NCBI GenBank assembly: GCA_963704005.1
Contig: CAVPGJ010000002.1
Span: forward strand, 62,001 to 126,000
From: AC-32 sp963704005
Lineage (GTDB): Bacteria; Actinomycetota; Thermoleophilia; Gaiellales; Gaiellaceae
Direction: 5' to 3'
DNA length: 64,000 bases
The translations under genes were made by a program, and so were the position numbers. Below are positions 1 through 9,760 of the stretch, piece after piece. The notes under the pieces are model-generated. The model searched no databases and was not told where the DNA came from. It saw only the letters and a list, made by a program, of their open reading frames with translations. Position 1 is the stretch's first letter. Each line of letters begins with the position of its first letter.

Positions 1-1230
<1,230 letters not shown>

Positions 1231-1330
1231 ACGGGCCTCCTGACGAAAGGGAAAGGCACCCCGGAGGGCGCGGAACGCTGATTTCGTCGTTAGGCCCGCA
1301 TAGGTCGGCGCCTAAGCGCCGTCTCTGATC

Positions 1331-1861
1331 TTAGAGACGATCGCGGAGCTCGGCCAGCGCGGACCAGCGCGAGTCGGGCTCGGGCTCGCCGTGATCGTGC
1401 GGCTCGCGGTTCAGGTTCTTGCCGCAGACCGGGCAGAGGCCGGCGCAGTCGTCCTTGCAGAGGATCTTGTCGGGCAGCTCGAGCGCGAGCGCGTCACGCG
1501 CCCAGGCGGAGAGGTCGAGCTGGTCGTTCTCGAGGTACGGCGTGCGCAGCTCCTCGTCCTCGGGCGAGTTCGCCTGGTACTCGCGCGCCGAGATCGGCAG
1601 GTCGAGCACGGCGTCCTCGAGGCAGCGGAAGCACGGGCCGTGCAGGCGGACGTGGAAGCTCAGCTCGAAGACGGTCCCGCTCGAGGCGCGCGTGATCGTC
1701 AGCTCCGCGGGCACCGCCTCGGGGACCGGCAGGTAGCGCTGGCCGCCGAGCTCGAGCGGCTCGAGCTCGATCTCGCGCTCGTCCCGGAATTGCTCGCCGG
1801 GGCGAATTTTGAGCGTACGCAGGTTCAACGTGGTCATCTCGACCACGGTAGCAACGGGCAA
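1331..1861 (-). CDS. DUF177 (YceD-like) zinc-ribbon protein
   Basis: DUF177/YceD family, 176 residues, linked in other bacteria to 23S rRNA or L32 accumulation. The middle has CFRC and the C-terminus C-x4-C-x4-CPVC, a likely zinc ribbon. In most genomes rpmF (L32) follows directly; here only about 100 bases separate it from the ABC-F gene and no L32 frame is present. The TTG start used gives MPVAT; an internal ATG nine codons in (MTTLNL) is an equally good candidate. It lies in the conserved run with the SepIVA-like gene, coaD and rsmD, which supports the assignment. Confidence 0.85.
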   Translation of the reverse strand: MPVATVVEMTTLNLRTLKIRPGEQFRDEREIELEPLELGGQRYLPVPEAVPAELTITRASSGTVFELSFHVRLHGPCFRCLEDAVLDLPISAREYQANSPEDEELRTPYLENDQLDLSAWARDALALELPDKILCKDDCAGLCPVCGKNLNREPHDHGEPEPDSRWSALAELRDRL

Positions 1862-1935
1862 AGGCGCCGCAACGCGGCGCCGTTTCAGGGTGCGCGGGCT
1901 TGGCCCGTGCGCCCGTCTGAAATGACCGGTCGACC
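1862..1935. repeat. double-hairpin dispersed element, copy a
   Basis: Hairpin A is GGCGCCGC-AAC-GCGGCGCC (1863-1881). Hairpin B (about 1888-1914) pairs GGGTGCGCGGGC with GCCCGTGCGCCC. A tail GTCTGAAATGACCGGTCGAC follows. Copy b near 2483 repeats the same order and tail, showing a dispersed family rather than chance hairpins. It sits between the nitroreductase and DUF177 genes on the same strand, where it could act as a terminator or RNA stabiliser. Confidence 0.75.
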
Positions 1936-1958
1936 CACTCGAAGAAGCCGGATCCCTC

Positions 1959-2468
1959 CTAGGAGCGGCGAACGAGCTCGTCGAGCGGCTTGCGGTTCGC
2001 CTCCGCGCTCCAGGCCTCGGCGCTCATTGACTCCGGTTGGAGGTCGCGCTTCGGATAGCCGAAGCTCGGGATGTTGAGCGGGACGAAACCGCCGTCCAGC
2101 CCGAGAGCTGCCGCCGCGGCGTCTTGAACCTTGACGCCGTTCGGGCACGAGACGACGCCTTCGTTCCAGGCGGCGAGCATCATGTTCTGCATCGCGCGAC
2201 CGACGTCCATCGGGTACTTCCCGTCCGCCGTCGCGATCGCGACGGCGAAGGCGCAGGTGCGGATGTTGTCACCGGCATAGACCAGCTCGGCGATTCGGTC
2301 CTTGGCCTCGCCGGACTCGACCACGACGAAGAGCCACGGCTGCTTGTTGACCGAGCTGCCGCTCAGGCGGCCCGCGTCGAGGATCCGCTGCTGGACGTCC
2401 TCGGGGACCGACCGGTCGGCGTAGCTTCGCCAGTCGCGCTTGCTCGCGACCGCTAACCAGGTGTCCAA
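1959..2468 (-). CDS. nitroreductase-family FMN oxidoreductase
   Basis: Short (169 residues) nitroreductase-fold protein, expected to bind FMN as a dimer and reduce nitro or quinone-like substrates; the true substrate is unknown. Family features: an RSY motif near residues 14-16 (phosphate binding), the SGSSVNKQPW segment around 36-46, and a C-terminal GYPKR motif. It carries no signal peptide and should be cytoplasmic. It is flanked on both sides by copies of the dispersed double-hairpin element, so its position inside the conserved SepIVA-DUF177 stretch may be an insertion. Confidence 0.85.
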   Translation of the reverse strand: MDTWLAVASKRDWRSYADRSVPEDVQQRILDAGRLSGSSVNKQPWLFVVVESGEAKDRIAELVYAGDNIRTCAFAVAIATADGKYPMDVGRAMQNMMLAAWNEGVVSCPNGVKVQDAAAAALGLDGGFVPLNIPSFGYPKRDLQPESMSAEAWSAEANRKPLDELVRRS

Positions 2469-2482
2469 TTGCCTCGCCCCCT

Positions 2483-2560
2483 TAAGGCGTCGCTTGCGAT
2501 GCCGTCATCAGGACGCGCGGGCTTTGCCTGTGCGTCCGTCTGAAACGACCGGTCGACACG
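2483..2560. repeat. double-hairpin dispersed element, copy b
   Basis: Hairpin A is GGCGTCGC-TT-GCGATGCC (about 2486-2503). Hairpin B is GGACGCGCGGGC-TTT-GCCTGTGCGTCC (about 2511-2537). The tail GTCTGAAACGACCGGTCGAC differs by one base from copy a. Compensating differences in the stems between copies (CGCC to CGTC with GGCG to GATG, allowing G:U) suggest that pairing is conserved. It lies between the SepIVA-like and nitroreductase genes. Confidence 0.75.
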
Positions 2561-2582
2561 ATGGGCGAGAGCTCCGACGCCG

Positions 2583-3092
2583 CTAATAGGGCTGGTCGTC
2601 GTTCGAGCTCTCGATGCCGGCGGAGACGCCTGCGACGACCGTTTCCTGCGAGCGCTCGTGCAGCCGCTCGCGACCCCGCTTGACCGCGCTCAGGAACTTG
2701 TCGAGGTTGACCTCGAGCGTGGAGAGGATCGAGTCCGCCCAATCCTCCATCTCGAGCCGCGTCTCTCGGGCCTGGCGGCGGGCGTCGTCCACGATCTCAC
2801 CGGCCTGGCGCTCGGCGAGCTTGACGATCTCGGTCTGCGACGCCTCGCGAACGGCCTGCTCGCGGGCCTCGCCGAGAATCCGGTCGCACTCGCGCTTGGC
2901 CTCGGCCAGCATCTCCTGGCGTTCCTTGACGATCCAGCGCGCCTGCTTGATCTCCTCGGGAATCGTCGCCCGCATCTGGTCGAGGATGTCGTAGATCTCC
3001 TCGCGGTCGATGCGAACCTGGTCGGTCAGCGGAACGGCCTTCGCGTTGTGCACGAGGTCGTCCAGTTTGTCGATCAGAACCAATACGTCCAT
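2583..3092 (-). CDS. SepIVA/DivIVA-like coiled-coil protein
   Basis: 169-residue charged coiled-coil protein. The N-terminus (DVLVLIDKLDDLVHNAKAVP) resembles the DivIVA-like N-terminal region of mycobacterial SepIVA, followed by a long helical stretch rich in Glu, Arg and Ala (about residues 45-130). SepIVA-type proteins act at the septum and cell envelope. The same gene sits beside DUF177 in mycobacteria, matching the context here. There is no membrane segment. It could also be labelled ATP synthase subunit B-like by automated tools because of its coiled coil; context makes that unlikely. Confidence 0.75.
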   Translation of the reverse strand: MDVLVLIDKLDDLVHNAKAVPLTDQVRIDREEIYDILDQMRATIPEEIKQARWIVKERQEMLAEAKRECDRILGEAREQAVREASQTEIVKLAERQAGEIVDDARRQARETRLEMEDWADSILSTLEVNLDKFLSAVKRGRERLHERSQETVVAGVSAGIESSNDDQPY

Positions 3093-3126
3093 GGATTTGC
3101 GGAGTTTACCTGGGAAACCGGTTGAC

Positions 3127-3446
3127 TCAGTATCTCTGCCAGAAGCGGCGCTTCTTCGGCGGCGGCTCGGGCTCGGGCTCGGGCGCGGGCTCGGGCGCCG
3201 CCGGCTGCTCGCGCGGCTCGCCGGTGCCGGAGATCCAGCGGCGGCCGCTCGCCTTCAGCTCGTCGAGCAGCTGCCGGGCTTCGCCCTCCGGGATCACCAC
3301 CTCGTCGCTCGCCGCGAGCTGCGACTCCAGCCGGTCGGCCGCCGCGCTCTCGGCGCCGCGGGCGCGGAGCTTCTGCAGGACCGCCTGCGCGTCTCGTTTC
3401 CCGAGCCGCACCTCCGGGCCGGCGCTCAGAAGCTGTTCGAGATCGC

Positions 3447-3450
<4 letters not shown>
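3127..3450 (-). CDS. hypothetical protein with Pro/Glu-rich tail
   Basis: 107 residues starting MSDLEQLL, overlapping the end of coaD by ATGA, so it is probably translated with coaD. The first 75 residues are helical and charged; then comes a low-complexity EPAPEPEPEPPP stretch and a basic, aromatic end (KKRRFWQRY). No membrane segment. I do not recognise a family. The longer open frame running upstream to 3723 is shadow of coaD and was discarded. Confidence 0.65.
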
Positions 3451-3958
<508 letters not shown>

Positions 3959-3962
<4 letters not shown>

Positions 3963-4501
3963 TCTGGCTCGAAGAGGGTGAGGCGGGCGGCGCCGTAGCG
4001 CCTGGTCGTGCGCTTCTGCAGCGGGAGCTCGGGCTCCTCCTTCGCCGCGGTCTCTACGAGGAGCAGGCCCCCGGGCGCGAGGATCTCGGGCAGGTGCTCA
4101 ATCAGGGCGTTTTGCAGGGAAGAAAACCTCCTGTAGGGCGGGTCGACCAGCACGAGATCGTAGCGGGTGCCGCTGCGGACATCGGCGCGGAGGGCGGTGA
4201 GAGCGTCCTGGCAGAGGACGGTTGCGCCGTCCAGCGCGAGCTTGTCGAGGTTGCGGTTGATAGTGCGGCAGGCGTCGCGGTCGCTCTCGACGAAGGTGGC
4301 GTGCGCCGCGCCGCGGGAGAGCGCTTCGAGCCCCATCGCGCCGGAGCCGGCAAACAGATCGAGCACGGTTGCGTCCTCGACGCGGCCTGGGCCGATCAGG
4401 TTGAAGGCGGCCTCGCGCACCCGGTCGCCGGTCGGCCTGGTGTCGCTGCCCTTCGGCGCGAAGATGCGAGCGCCCTTCCGCGAGCCGGCGATGATCCTCA
4501 T
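3959..4501 (-). CDS. rsmD: 16S rRNA (guanine-N2)-methyltransferase
   Basis: RsmD methylates G966 of 16S rRNA using S-adenosylmethionine. 180 residues. It opens with MRIIAGSRKG and has the SAM-binding loop LDLFAGSGAMGLEALSRGA and the catalytic VDPPY motif (D/N-PP-Y type) typical of N2-guanine methyltransferases. It overlaps coaD by four bases, the usual rsmD-coaD pair of Gram-positive bacteria. Upstream is the GGGGTCAGACCCC array and recG. Confidence 0.96.
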
Positions 4502-4530
4502 GGGCGGAGACTAGGCTCCGTCCCGCGCAA

Positions 4531-4590
4531 CCGGGGTCAGACCCCGGTTCGAAGGGGTCAGACCCCGGCCAGGTTCGGGGTCAGACCCCG
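4531..4590. repeat. array of three GGGGTCAGACCCC palindromes
   Basis: Three copies of the 13-base palindrome GGGGTC-A-GACCCC begin at 4533, 4554 and 4577, spaced 21 and 23 bases, in the recG-rsmD gap. Two more copies 23 bases apart occur at 42200-42235. Spacing near two helical turns in both clusters suggests a unit slightly larger than the palindrome. Short palindromes of this kind are typical of REP-like dispersed repeats; no transposase is visible here. Confidence 0.85.
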
Positions 4591-4610
4591 GAGTGGCCGT
4601 TTCGGACAGC

Positions 4611-6680
4611 TCACGCCGCGGGCTCGCGGTCGGCGAAGGCTCTGTCGACCTCGTCGGCCAGCGGGCCTTCGTAGTCGACGAGCCCCTCCGCGGCGGCGCG
4701 TGCTCGTTCCAGCAGCGGGCGGTCTCGGCGCCAGTGAACGAAGCGCAGGTCGGAGAGGCCCGACTGGCGGGTGCCGAGCAGCTGGCCCTCGCCGCGGAGC
4801 TCGAGATCTTTCTCCGCCAGCTCGAAGCCGTCATTCGAGTCGACGAGCGCCTGGAGCCGTTCCTTGGCGGTGTCGGTCAGTTCCTCGTGCGCCCGCGAGA
4901 TCAGCAAGCAGTACGACTGCTCCGCTCCACGCCCCACTCGACCCCGCAGCTGGTGCAGCTGCGCCAGCCCGAAGCGGTCGGCCTCCTGGACGATCATGAT
5001 CGTCGCGTTCGGGACGTCGACGCCGACCTCGATCACGGTCGTCGCGACCATCACGTCGAGCTCGCCGGCTTTGAACTGCGCCATCAGCTCGCGCCGCTCG
5101 GCCGGGCGTAGCCGCCCGTGCAGAAGCCCCACGCGATAGCCCTTCAGCTCCGCTCGCCGCAGCCGCTCGGCTTCGGCCTCGGCTGCGCGCTTCGACGACT
5201 CCGTCTCCTCGATCAGCGGGCAGACGACGTAGGCCTGGCGCCCCGCGTCGAGGTGTTTGCGGAGGCGCGTGTACGCCGCCGACGAGCGCTCGGCCGTCAC
5301 CCAGGAGGTGATGATCGGCTTGCGCATAGCCGGCGGGTGCGCAATCTCCGTCACCGACAGGTCGCCGTAGAGCGTAAGAGCAAGCGTGCGCGGGATCGGC
5401 GTCGCCGTCATGTGGAGCACGTGCGGCGCGCGGCCCTCTACGAGCGCTCGCCGCTGTTCCACCCCGAAGCGATGCTGCTCGTCCACCACCGCGACGGCGA
5501 GGTTGTCGAGGTCGACCCCTTCCTGGATCAGCGCGTGCGTGCCGACCACGATCCGCGCCTGTTCGAGCTCCGACCTCACCGAGCCTGTGAGGAGCGCAAC
5601 GGGCACGCCGAGCTCGGCGCACAGCGGCTCGATCGTGAGGAAGTGCTGCTCGGCGAGGGTCTCCGTCGGCGCCATCAGCGCTCCGCGAAAGCCCGCCTCG
5701 ACGGCTCGGAGCAAGGCGTAGAGCGCGACGACGGTCTTGCCGGAGCCGACGTCTCCCTGCAGCAGCCGCTGCATCGGCGCCTCGCCGGCGAGGTCGCGCT
5801 CGATCTCCCCGATCGCCTGTTCCTGGTCCGGCGTGAGCTCGAACGGCAGCAGCTCGCGGTAGCGCGCGACGAGATCACCGGGCTCGCCGAGCGGACGCGC
5901 CCTCGCCTGCTCGCGGCCCGCCCGCGCACGTGCGAGGCCGACCTGCAGCACGAGCAGCTCGTCGAAGGCCAACCGGCGGCGGGCCTCCTCCCCCTCCTCG
6001 AGCGAGCGCGGCCGGTGCAGCGCGACGAGCGCATCGGGGAGCAGCGGTAGCCGCTCGGCGGCCTTCAGCTCCGCCGGCAGCGGATCCGGGAGGTCGCGCG
6101 AGTGGTCCAAAGCCAGCTCGACGAGGCCGCGCAGACGCTTCGGCGCGACCTCTTCGCTCGCGGGGTAGACGGGCGCGAAGTCCGCCGTCGCCGAGACGCC
6201 GTTCAGGTCGTAGGAGCGGACCTGGAAGCCGTTCCGCTCGAGCTTCCCGCGCAGGCGCACACGGGTGCCGGGCTGGAGCTTCTCCTGCAGCCACGCCTGG
6301 TTGAACCAGACCGCGGTGATCTCGTCGCTGTCGTCCGCGACTCGCGCCTGGACGATCGCCAGGTTCCGCCGCGGCCGGCGCACCGAGACACCCCGCACCT
6401 CGCCTGCGATCGCGGCCTCCTCGCCGGCCATCAGATCGGCGATCCGCCGCTCGGGCACCGCGGCCTCGTAGCGGTGCGGCCGGTGCTCGAGCAGGTCGCG
6501 GACAGTACGCAGCCCGAGCTTGGCCAGTTTCTTGCTCACCGCAGGGCCGACACCTGGCAGGCTCTCGACCCCGGCCGCGAGCGTTTCCGGGCGCGGACGG
6601 ACGCGCGGCGGCGGCCACGAGTCGGGTCGGTCCAGGCCGGCAAAGCCCGCCGGACGTTCGGATGTTCCGGGCGGTGTCAC
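4611..6680 (-). CDS. recG: ATP-dependent DNA helicase RecG
   Basis: Branch-migration and fork-reversal helicase of 689 residues. The N-terminal wedge begins around residue 40 (LPGVGP helix-hairpin motif), with an OB fold at about 85-190. Helicase motifs: Walker A GDVGSGKT, DEQHRFG (motif II), ATPIPRTL (III), ATTVIEVGVDVPN (V) and QLRGRVGRG (VI). A TRG-type C-terminal region follows. The length matches the family. The intact frame contrasts with broken genes further along the window. It sits in the recG-rsmD-coaD block found across Gram-positive bacteria. Confidence 0.97.
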   Translation of the reverse strand: MTPPGTSERPAGFAGLDRPDSWPPPRVRPRPETLAAGVESLPGVGPAVSKKLAKLGLRTVRDLLEHRPHRYEAAVPERRIADLMAGEEAAIAGEVRGVSVRRPRRNLAIVQARVADDSDEITAVWFNQAWLQEKLQPGTRVRLRGKLERNGFQVRSYDLNGVSATADFAPVYPASEEVAPKRLRGLVELALDHSRDLPDPLPAELKAAERLPLLPDALVALHRPRSLEEGEEARRRLAFDELLVLQVGLARARAGREQARARPLGEPGDLVARYRELLPFELTPDQEQAIGEIERDLAGEAPMQRLLQGDVGSGKTVVALYALLRAVEAGFRGALMAPTETLAEQHFLTIEPLCAELGVPVALLTGSVRSELEQARIVVGTHALIQEGVDLDNLAVAVVDEQHRFGVEQRRALVEGRAPHVLHMTATPIPRTLALTLYGDLSVTEIAHPPAMRKPIITSWVTAERSSAAYTRLRKHLDAGRQAYVVCPLIEETESSKRAAEAEAERLRRAELKGYRVGLLHGRLRPAERRELMAQFKAGELDVMVATTVIEVGVDVPNATIMIVQEADRFGLAQLHQLRGRVGRGAEQSYCLLISRAHEELTDTAKERLQALVDSNDGFELAEKDLELRGEGQLLGTRQSGLSDLRFVHWRRDRPLLERARAAAEGLVDYEGPLADEVDRAFADREPAA

Positions 6681-6713
6681 CGGCCGCCGAGTATAGGAAG
6701 GCGCCCCGCCGGC

Positions 6714-8087
6714 TCAGCCTGGGCGGAGCCGCACGACTGCATCCAGGCCGCCGCCCGGTGCCTCTCGAAGCTCGACCTCACCGCCGTCGGCCGTGACCAG
6801 CCGCCTGACGATCGCGAGCCCGAGCCCGAAGCCCGAGCCCTCGCCGCTTGCGCGCCAGAAGCGATCGAATGCGTGCGCCCGCTCCTCCGGAGCCATTCCG
6901 GGCCCCTGGTCGACGACGTGCAGCTCGACCCAGTCCGCCGACGGGCGCGCGGCGAGCCTGATCGAGCCGCCCCGAGGAGAGACATCCAGCGCATTCGCGA
7001 GCAGGTTGTCCAGCACCTGCCCGAGCCGCTCGGGCGACGCGCGGGCGGTGCGGGCGCCGTCCAGCTCGCCGACGAGCTCGACTTCGCGCTCCTCGGCCAG
7101 TGCCTGCCAGGCGCCGAGCCGCTCCCCGACCGCCCGCTCGAGATCGACCGTCTCCTCAGGCAGGACCCCGGCGTCGGCGCGGGCGAGCGCGAGCAGCCCC
7201 TCGACGAGCCGTCCGAGGCGCTCGACCTCGGCGAGCGCGCCCTCCAGCTCCGCGCGGCCGGCCGGGTCGACGTCCCGCTCCAGGTTCTCGAGCCGCAGCC
7301 GCAGGGCGGTCAGCGGCGTGCGGAGCTGGTGCGAGGCGTCGGCCACGAACGCGTGCTGCGACTCGACCAGGCGCTCGAGCTGGGCCGCCATCTCGTTGAA
7401 GGCCCGCGCGAGCTCCCGCACCTCGGGCGGCCCGGTCTCCGTCGGCGCGCGCGAGGCGAGATTCCCGGCGCCCGCCGCGGCGACCGACTCGCCCAGCCGC
7501 AAGAGCGGCCGCGTGGTCCAGCGCGCCAGCAGCACGCCGACGAGCGCGACGACGCCCAGGACGACCGCCCCGATCGCCGCCAGGATCAGCCAGTAGTGGT
7601 AGACGCGCTGGTCCACGGCCGAGGTCGGATACGTGATCCGAACGGCGCCGTTTACGTCCCCTGCCGCCGCAACCGGAACGGCCACGTAGAGGAGCTTCGT
7701 GTGCAGCGTGTTCGAGTAACGGGTGCCGGTGGCGATCGCCCCGCTAGTCGCCGCCGCCACCTCCGGCCTCGACGCGAAGCTGCGTGGGAGCGGGTGCCGG
7801 GTGTTGGAGTCGACCAGGAGGCGACCATGGACGTCGACGACGATCACGCGGCCGCTCGTGCGCCGGCCGTACTTGAGGGCCAGGTTCTCGAGCGCACGCT
7901 GCGCGCCGGGGGTCGGCGCGGGCAGGAGCCCGTCCGCGATCGAGGCGATGTTGACGGCGTCGCGCTCGACCTTGTCCTCGAGTACGGTCAGCGCGTTCCG
8001 CTGGAAGTAGACGCCGAGGGGGATCTCGAGAACGAGCAGGATGAAGAGCGCCAGCGAGAGGTAGCTCGCGAGTAGTCGGCGGCTCAT
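6714..8087 (-). CDS. membrane sensor histidine kinase
   Basis: Two-component sensor, 457 residues. Membrane helix 1 at about residues 8-28, an extracytoplasmic sensing region of about 140 residues, helix 2 at about 167-190, HAMP linker, HisKA with the phospho-acceptor in SHQLRTPLTAL, then a GHKL ATPase with N box DNLLANALDV, G1 DQGPGMAPE and G2 GSGFGLGLAI. Its start overlaps the response regulator stop by four bases, so they form one operon. The signal is unknown. The pair is divergent from the redox operon that begins at 8968, a possible target. Confidence 0.93.
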   Translation of the reverse strand: MSRRLLASYLSLALFILLVLEIPLGVYFQRNALTVLEDKVERDAVNIASIADGLLPAPTPGAQRALENLALKYGRRTSGRVIVVDVHGRLLVDSNTRHPLPRSFASRPEVAAATSGAIATGTRYSNTLHTKLLYVAVPVAAAGDVNGAVRITYPTSAVDQRVYHYWLILAAIGAVVLGVVALVGVLLARWTTRPLLRLGESVAAAGAGNLASRAPTETGPPEVRELARAFNEMAAQLERLVESQHAFVADASHQLRTPLTALRLRLENLERDVDPAGRAELEGALAEVERLGRLVEGLLALARADAGVLPEETVDLERAVGERLGAWQALAEEREVELVGELDGARTARASPERLGQVLDNLLANALDVSPRGGSIRLAARPSADWVELHVVDQGPGMAPEERAHAFDRFWRASGEGSGFGLGLAIVRRLVTADGGEVELREAPGGGLDAVVRLRPG

Positions 8088-8737
8088 TCGTCCGTGCGGA
8101 GGCGAAGGCCGACGCCGCGCACCGTCTCGATCCAGCCGGGGTCGCCGAGCTTGCGCCGCAGGGCAGCCACGTGGATGTCGATCGTCTTCGCCGACCCGTA
8201 CCAGGTCGTCTGCCAGACCCGCTCGAGGATCCGCTCGCGACTGAAGACCACTCCCGGCTCCGACGCGAGCAGCGCCAGCAGGTCGAACTCCTTCGGCGTC
8301 AGCGCCAGCTCCTCGCCGCCGAGCCTCGCGTGCCGGCCCGGGACGTCCACCTCGAGCTCGCCGACGCGGATCGCACCGCCCGGCTGTGGCCGGCTCCGGC
8401 GCGTGACCGCCCGGATGCGGGCGACGAGCTCGCGGACGCCGAAGGGCTTGACGACGTAGTCGTCGGCGCCCAGCTCGAGCCCGACCACCCGGTCGACCTC
8501 CTCGCCCTTGGCGCTGACGACGATGATCGGGACGCTCGAGCGCGAGCGCAGCTCGCGGCAGACGGTGAAGCCGTCGATGTCCGGCAGCCCGAGGTCGAGC
8601 AGGATGACGTCCGGCTCCGACGCCTCCAGCGCCGCGGCGCCGGTCGCGACCCGCTCGACCGCGAAGCCTTCACGCCGCAGCCCTTCCGAGAGCGGCTCGG
8701 CGATGGCGTCCTCGTCTTCGACGAGCAACACGTCCAC
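8084..8737 (-). CDS. OmpR-family response regulator
   Basis: 217 residues from a GTG start (MDVLLVEDEDA); the open frame runs further upstream but the receiver fold begins here. Receiver: acidic triad EDE near residues 7-9, phospho-acceptor Asp in VILLDLGLPDIDG, conserved Thr/Ser region (VSAKGEE) and Lys in VVKPFG. The C-terminus is a winged-helix DNA-binding domain (LTPKEFDLLALL, then TIDIHVAALRRKLG). Partner of the downstream sensor kinase. Confidence 0.93.
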   Translation of the reverse strand: MDVLLVEDEDAIAEPLSEGLRREGFAVERVATGAAALEASEPDVILLDLGLPDIDGFTVCRELRSRSSVPIIVVSAKGEEVDRVVGLELGADDYVVKPFGVRELVARIRAVTRRSRPQPGGAIRVGELEVDVPGRHARLGGEELALTPKEFDLLALLASEPGVVFSRERILERVWQTTWYGSAKTIDIHVAALRRKLGDPGWIETVRGVGLRLRTDE

Positions 8738-8967
8738 AGTTCCATGATCGCTCGCGGCCCCGGTTCTCGCAATCGGGGTTCTGCTCGGACGAATGCGGCT
8801 TTTCCACAGGTGCACGAAAGGGGGATTCGCGCCTTCAGGCGCAAGTTTTCGCGCCGAGGCCACTCCAGCCCAGAAACCCCGTGAGACCTTCCGAACCTTT
8901 ACCTGCCGCTGGCCCGGGCCTTGCCGTGCCCCGCTTACGGTGGGAACCACCTTCCAGGAGGATCCAG
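8738..8967. promoter_or_regulatory. divergent intergenic region
   Basis: 230 bases between the response regulator (minus) and the redox operon (plus); promoters for both must lie here. A hairpin GCGCC-TTCA-GGCGC at 8829-8842 is followed on the plus strand by AAGTTTT. A short direct repeat ACCTTCCGA/ACCTTTACC lies at about 8886-8903. AGGAGG at 8956-8961 is the ribosome site for the gene starting at 8968. No promoter hexamers stood out enough to call. Confidence 0.45.
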
Positions 8968-9372
8968 ATGGCCAAGACCCACGTGTTTCTGATCTCCATG
9001 CTCCTCGGCCTGGCGACGGGCGCCGGGGCAGTTGCACTCGTCCAGTCCGTCCAGCTCGGACAGGCGGCCTCGGCGCAGGCGTCGTCCAAGGCGGCTGCCA
9101 CCTCGGCCTGGGTCGCCAAGCGCAACCGGGCGCTCGACCAGGCGGAAATCGCCCTGCACAAAGCTTTGCGCAAGGCACCGCCGAAGCTGCCGAAGATCCC
9201 GCACTTCAAGACCGTCTCCGCGCCTCCGCCGGCTCCGTCGGGCGGCTACGCGTCCGCGCCGGCGGCCGCGCCCGCGGTGCATTACGTTCGGTCGGCGCCG
9301 ATCGTGGTGGTCAAGCATCGCCACCACGGCGACGACGGCGGCGGGGATGACGGAGGAGGCGGCGATGACTAA
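8968..9372 (+). CDS. small membrane-anchored protein, His/Asp/Gly-rich tail
   Basis: 134 residues from ATG with AGGAGG six bases upstream; the longer frame from 8881 lacks such a site. One N-terminal membrane segment or uncleaved signal (about residues 5-28), then an Ala/Lys-rich helical part, a Pro/Ala-rich linker, and a tail with HRHHGDD and repeated DDGGG that could bind metal. No family recognised. First gene of the redox operon; the outward orientation of the tail is inferred. Confidence 0.75.
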   Translation: MAKTHVFLISMLLGLATGAGAVALVQSVQLGQAASAQASSKAAATSAWVAKRNRALDQAEIALHKALRKAPPKLPKIPHFKTVSAPPPAPSGGYASAPAAAPAVHYVRSAPIVVVKHRHHGDDGGGDDGGGGDD

Positions 9373-9760
9373 CCACACCGCCCGCCTGTATGCCTTCGCC
9401 GTCGCGCTCGTCGTCCTCTTCCTGACCTGGGCGATCGTCGCCGCCAAGCCGTGGGCACGCACGAAGGCGGCCGCCGACCCGCGGGTGAAGGCGCTGATCG
9501 TCCGCCAGCACCGGCTCCGGCGCGAGACGGTGGTCGTGCAGCGGCTCGTCGCGCTCCGCTGGCAGCGGTACCGCGTGCGGCTCCGGGTGCGCCGGGTCGC
9601 GATCACCGCGGCTGTCAAGAAGCACCAGCAGGCGCTTGCATCCGCGCAGCTGGCGGCCGCGACCTACTCGGCGCCGTCCTACTCCGGCGGCGGCTCGTAC
9701 GGCGCCCCCTCCGTGCGGACCGTCGTCCTGCCGCCGGTCACGATCACGAGGACCTCGTGA
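9365..9760 (+). CDS. small membrane protein, basic extracytoplasmic region
   Basis: 131 residues (MTNHTARLYAF...). The start overlaps the end of the previous gene by eight bases, and GGAGG inside that gene is its ribosome site. One N-terminal membrane helix (about 8-28, AFAVALVVLFLTWAIVAA) is followed by a strongly basic helical region (many Arg, Val, Gln) and a Ser/Tyr/Gly-rich end. Unknown family. Co-transcription with ApbE and the ferredoxin genes suggests a structural or electron-transfer role, but no cofactor motif is visible. Confidence 0.75.
   Translation: MTNHTARLYAFAVALVVLFLTWAIVAAKPWARTKAAADPRVKALIVRQHRLRRETVVVQRLVALRWQRYRVRLRVRRVAITAAVKKHQQALASAQLAAATYSAPSYSGGGSYGAPSVRTVVLPPVTITRTS

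Noticed and set aside
1231..1330. Missing rpmF (L32) between DUF177 and the ABC-F gene
   Set aside because: The gap of 100 bases is too short for L32 (about 180 bases) and has no frame for it; the gene must be elsewhere in the genome.
6102..8075. Long plus-strand open frame (657 codons) over recG and the sensor kinase
   Set aside because: Antisense shadow of GC-rich coding DNA: no family motif and very Arg/Pro-rich, while both minus-strand genes have complete motif sets. The same applies to the plus-strand frames over fakA and dnaE.
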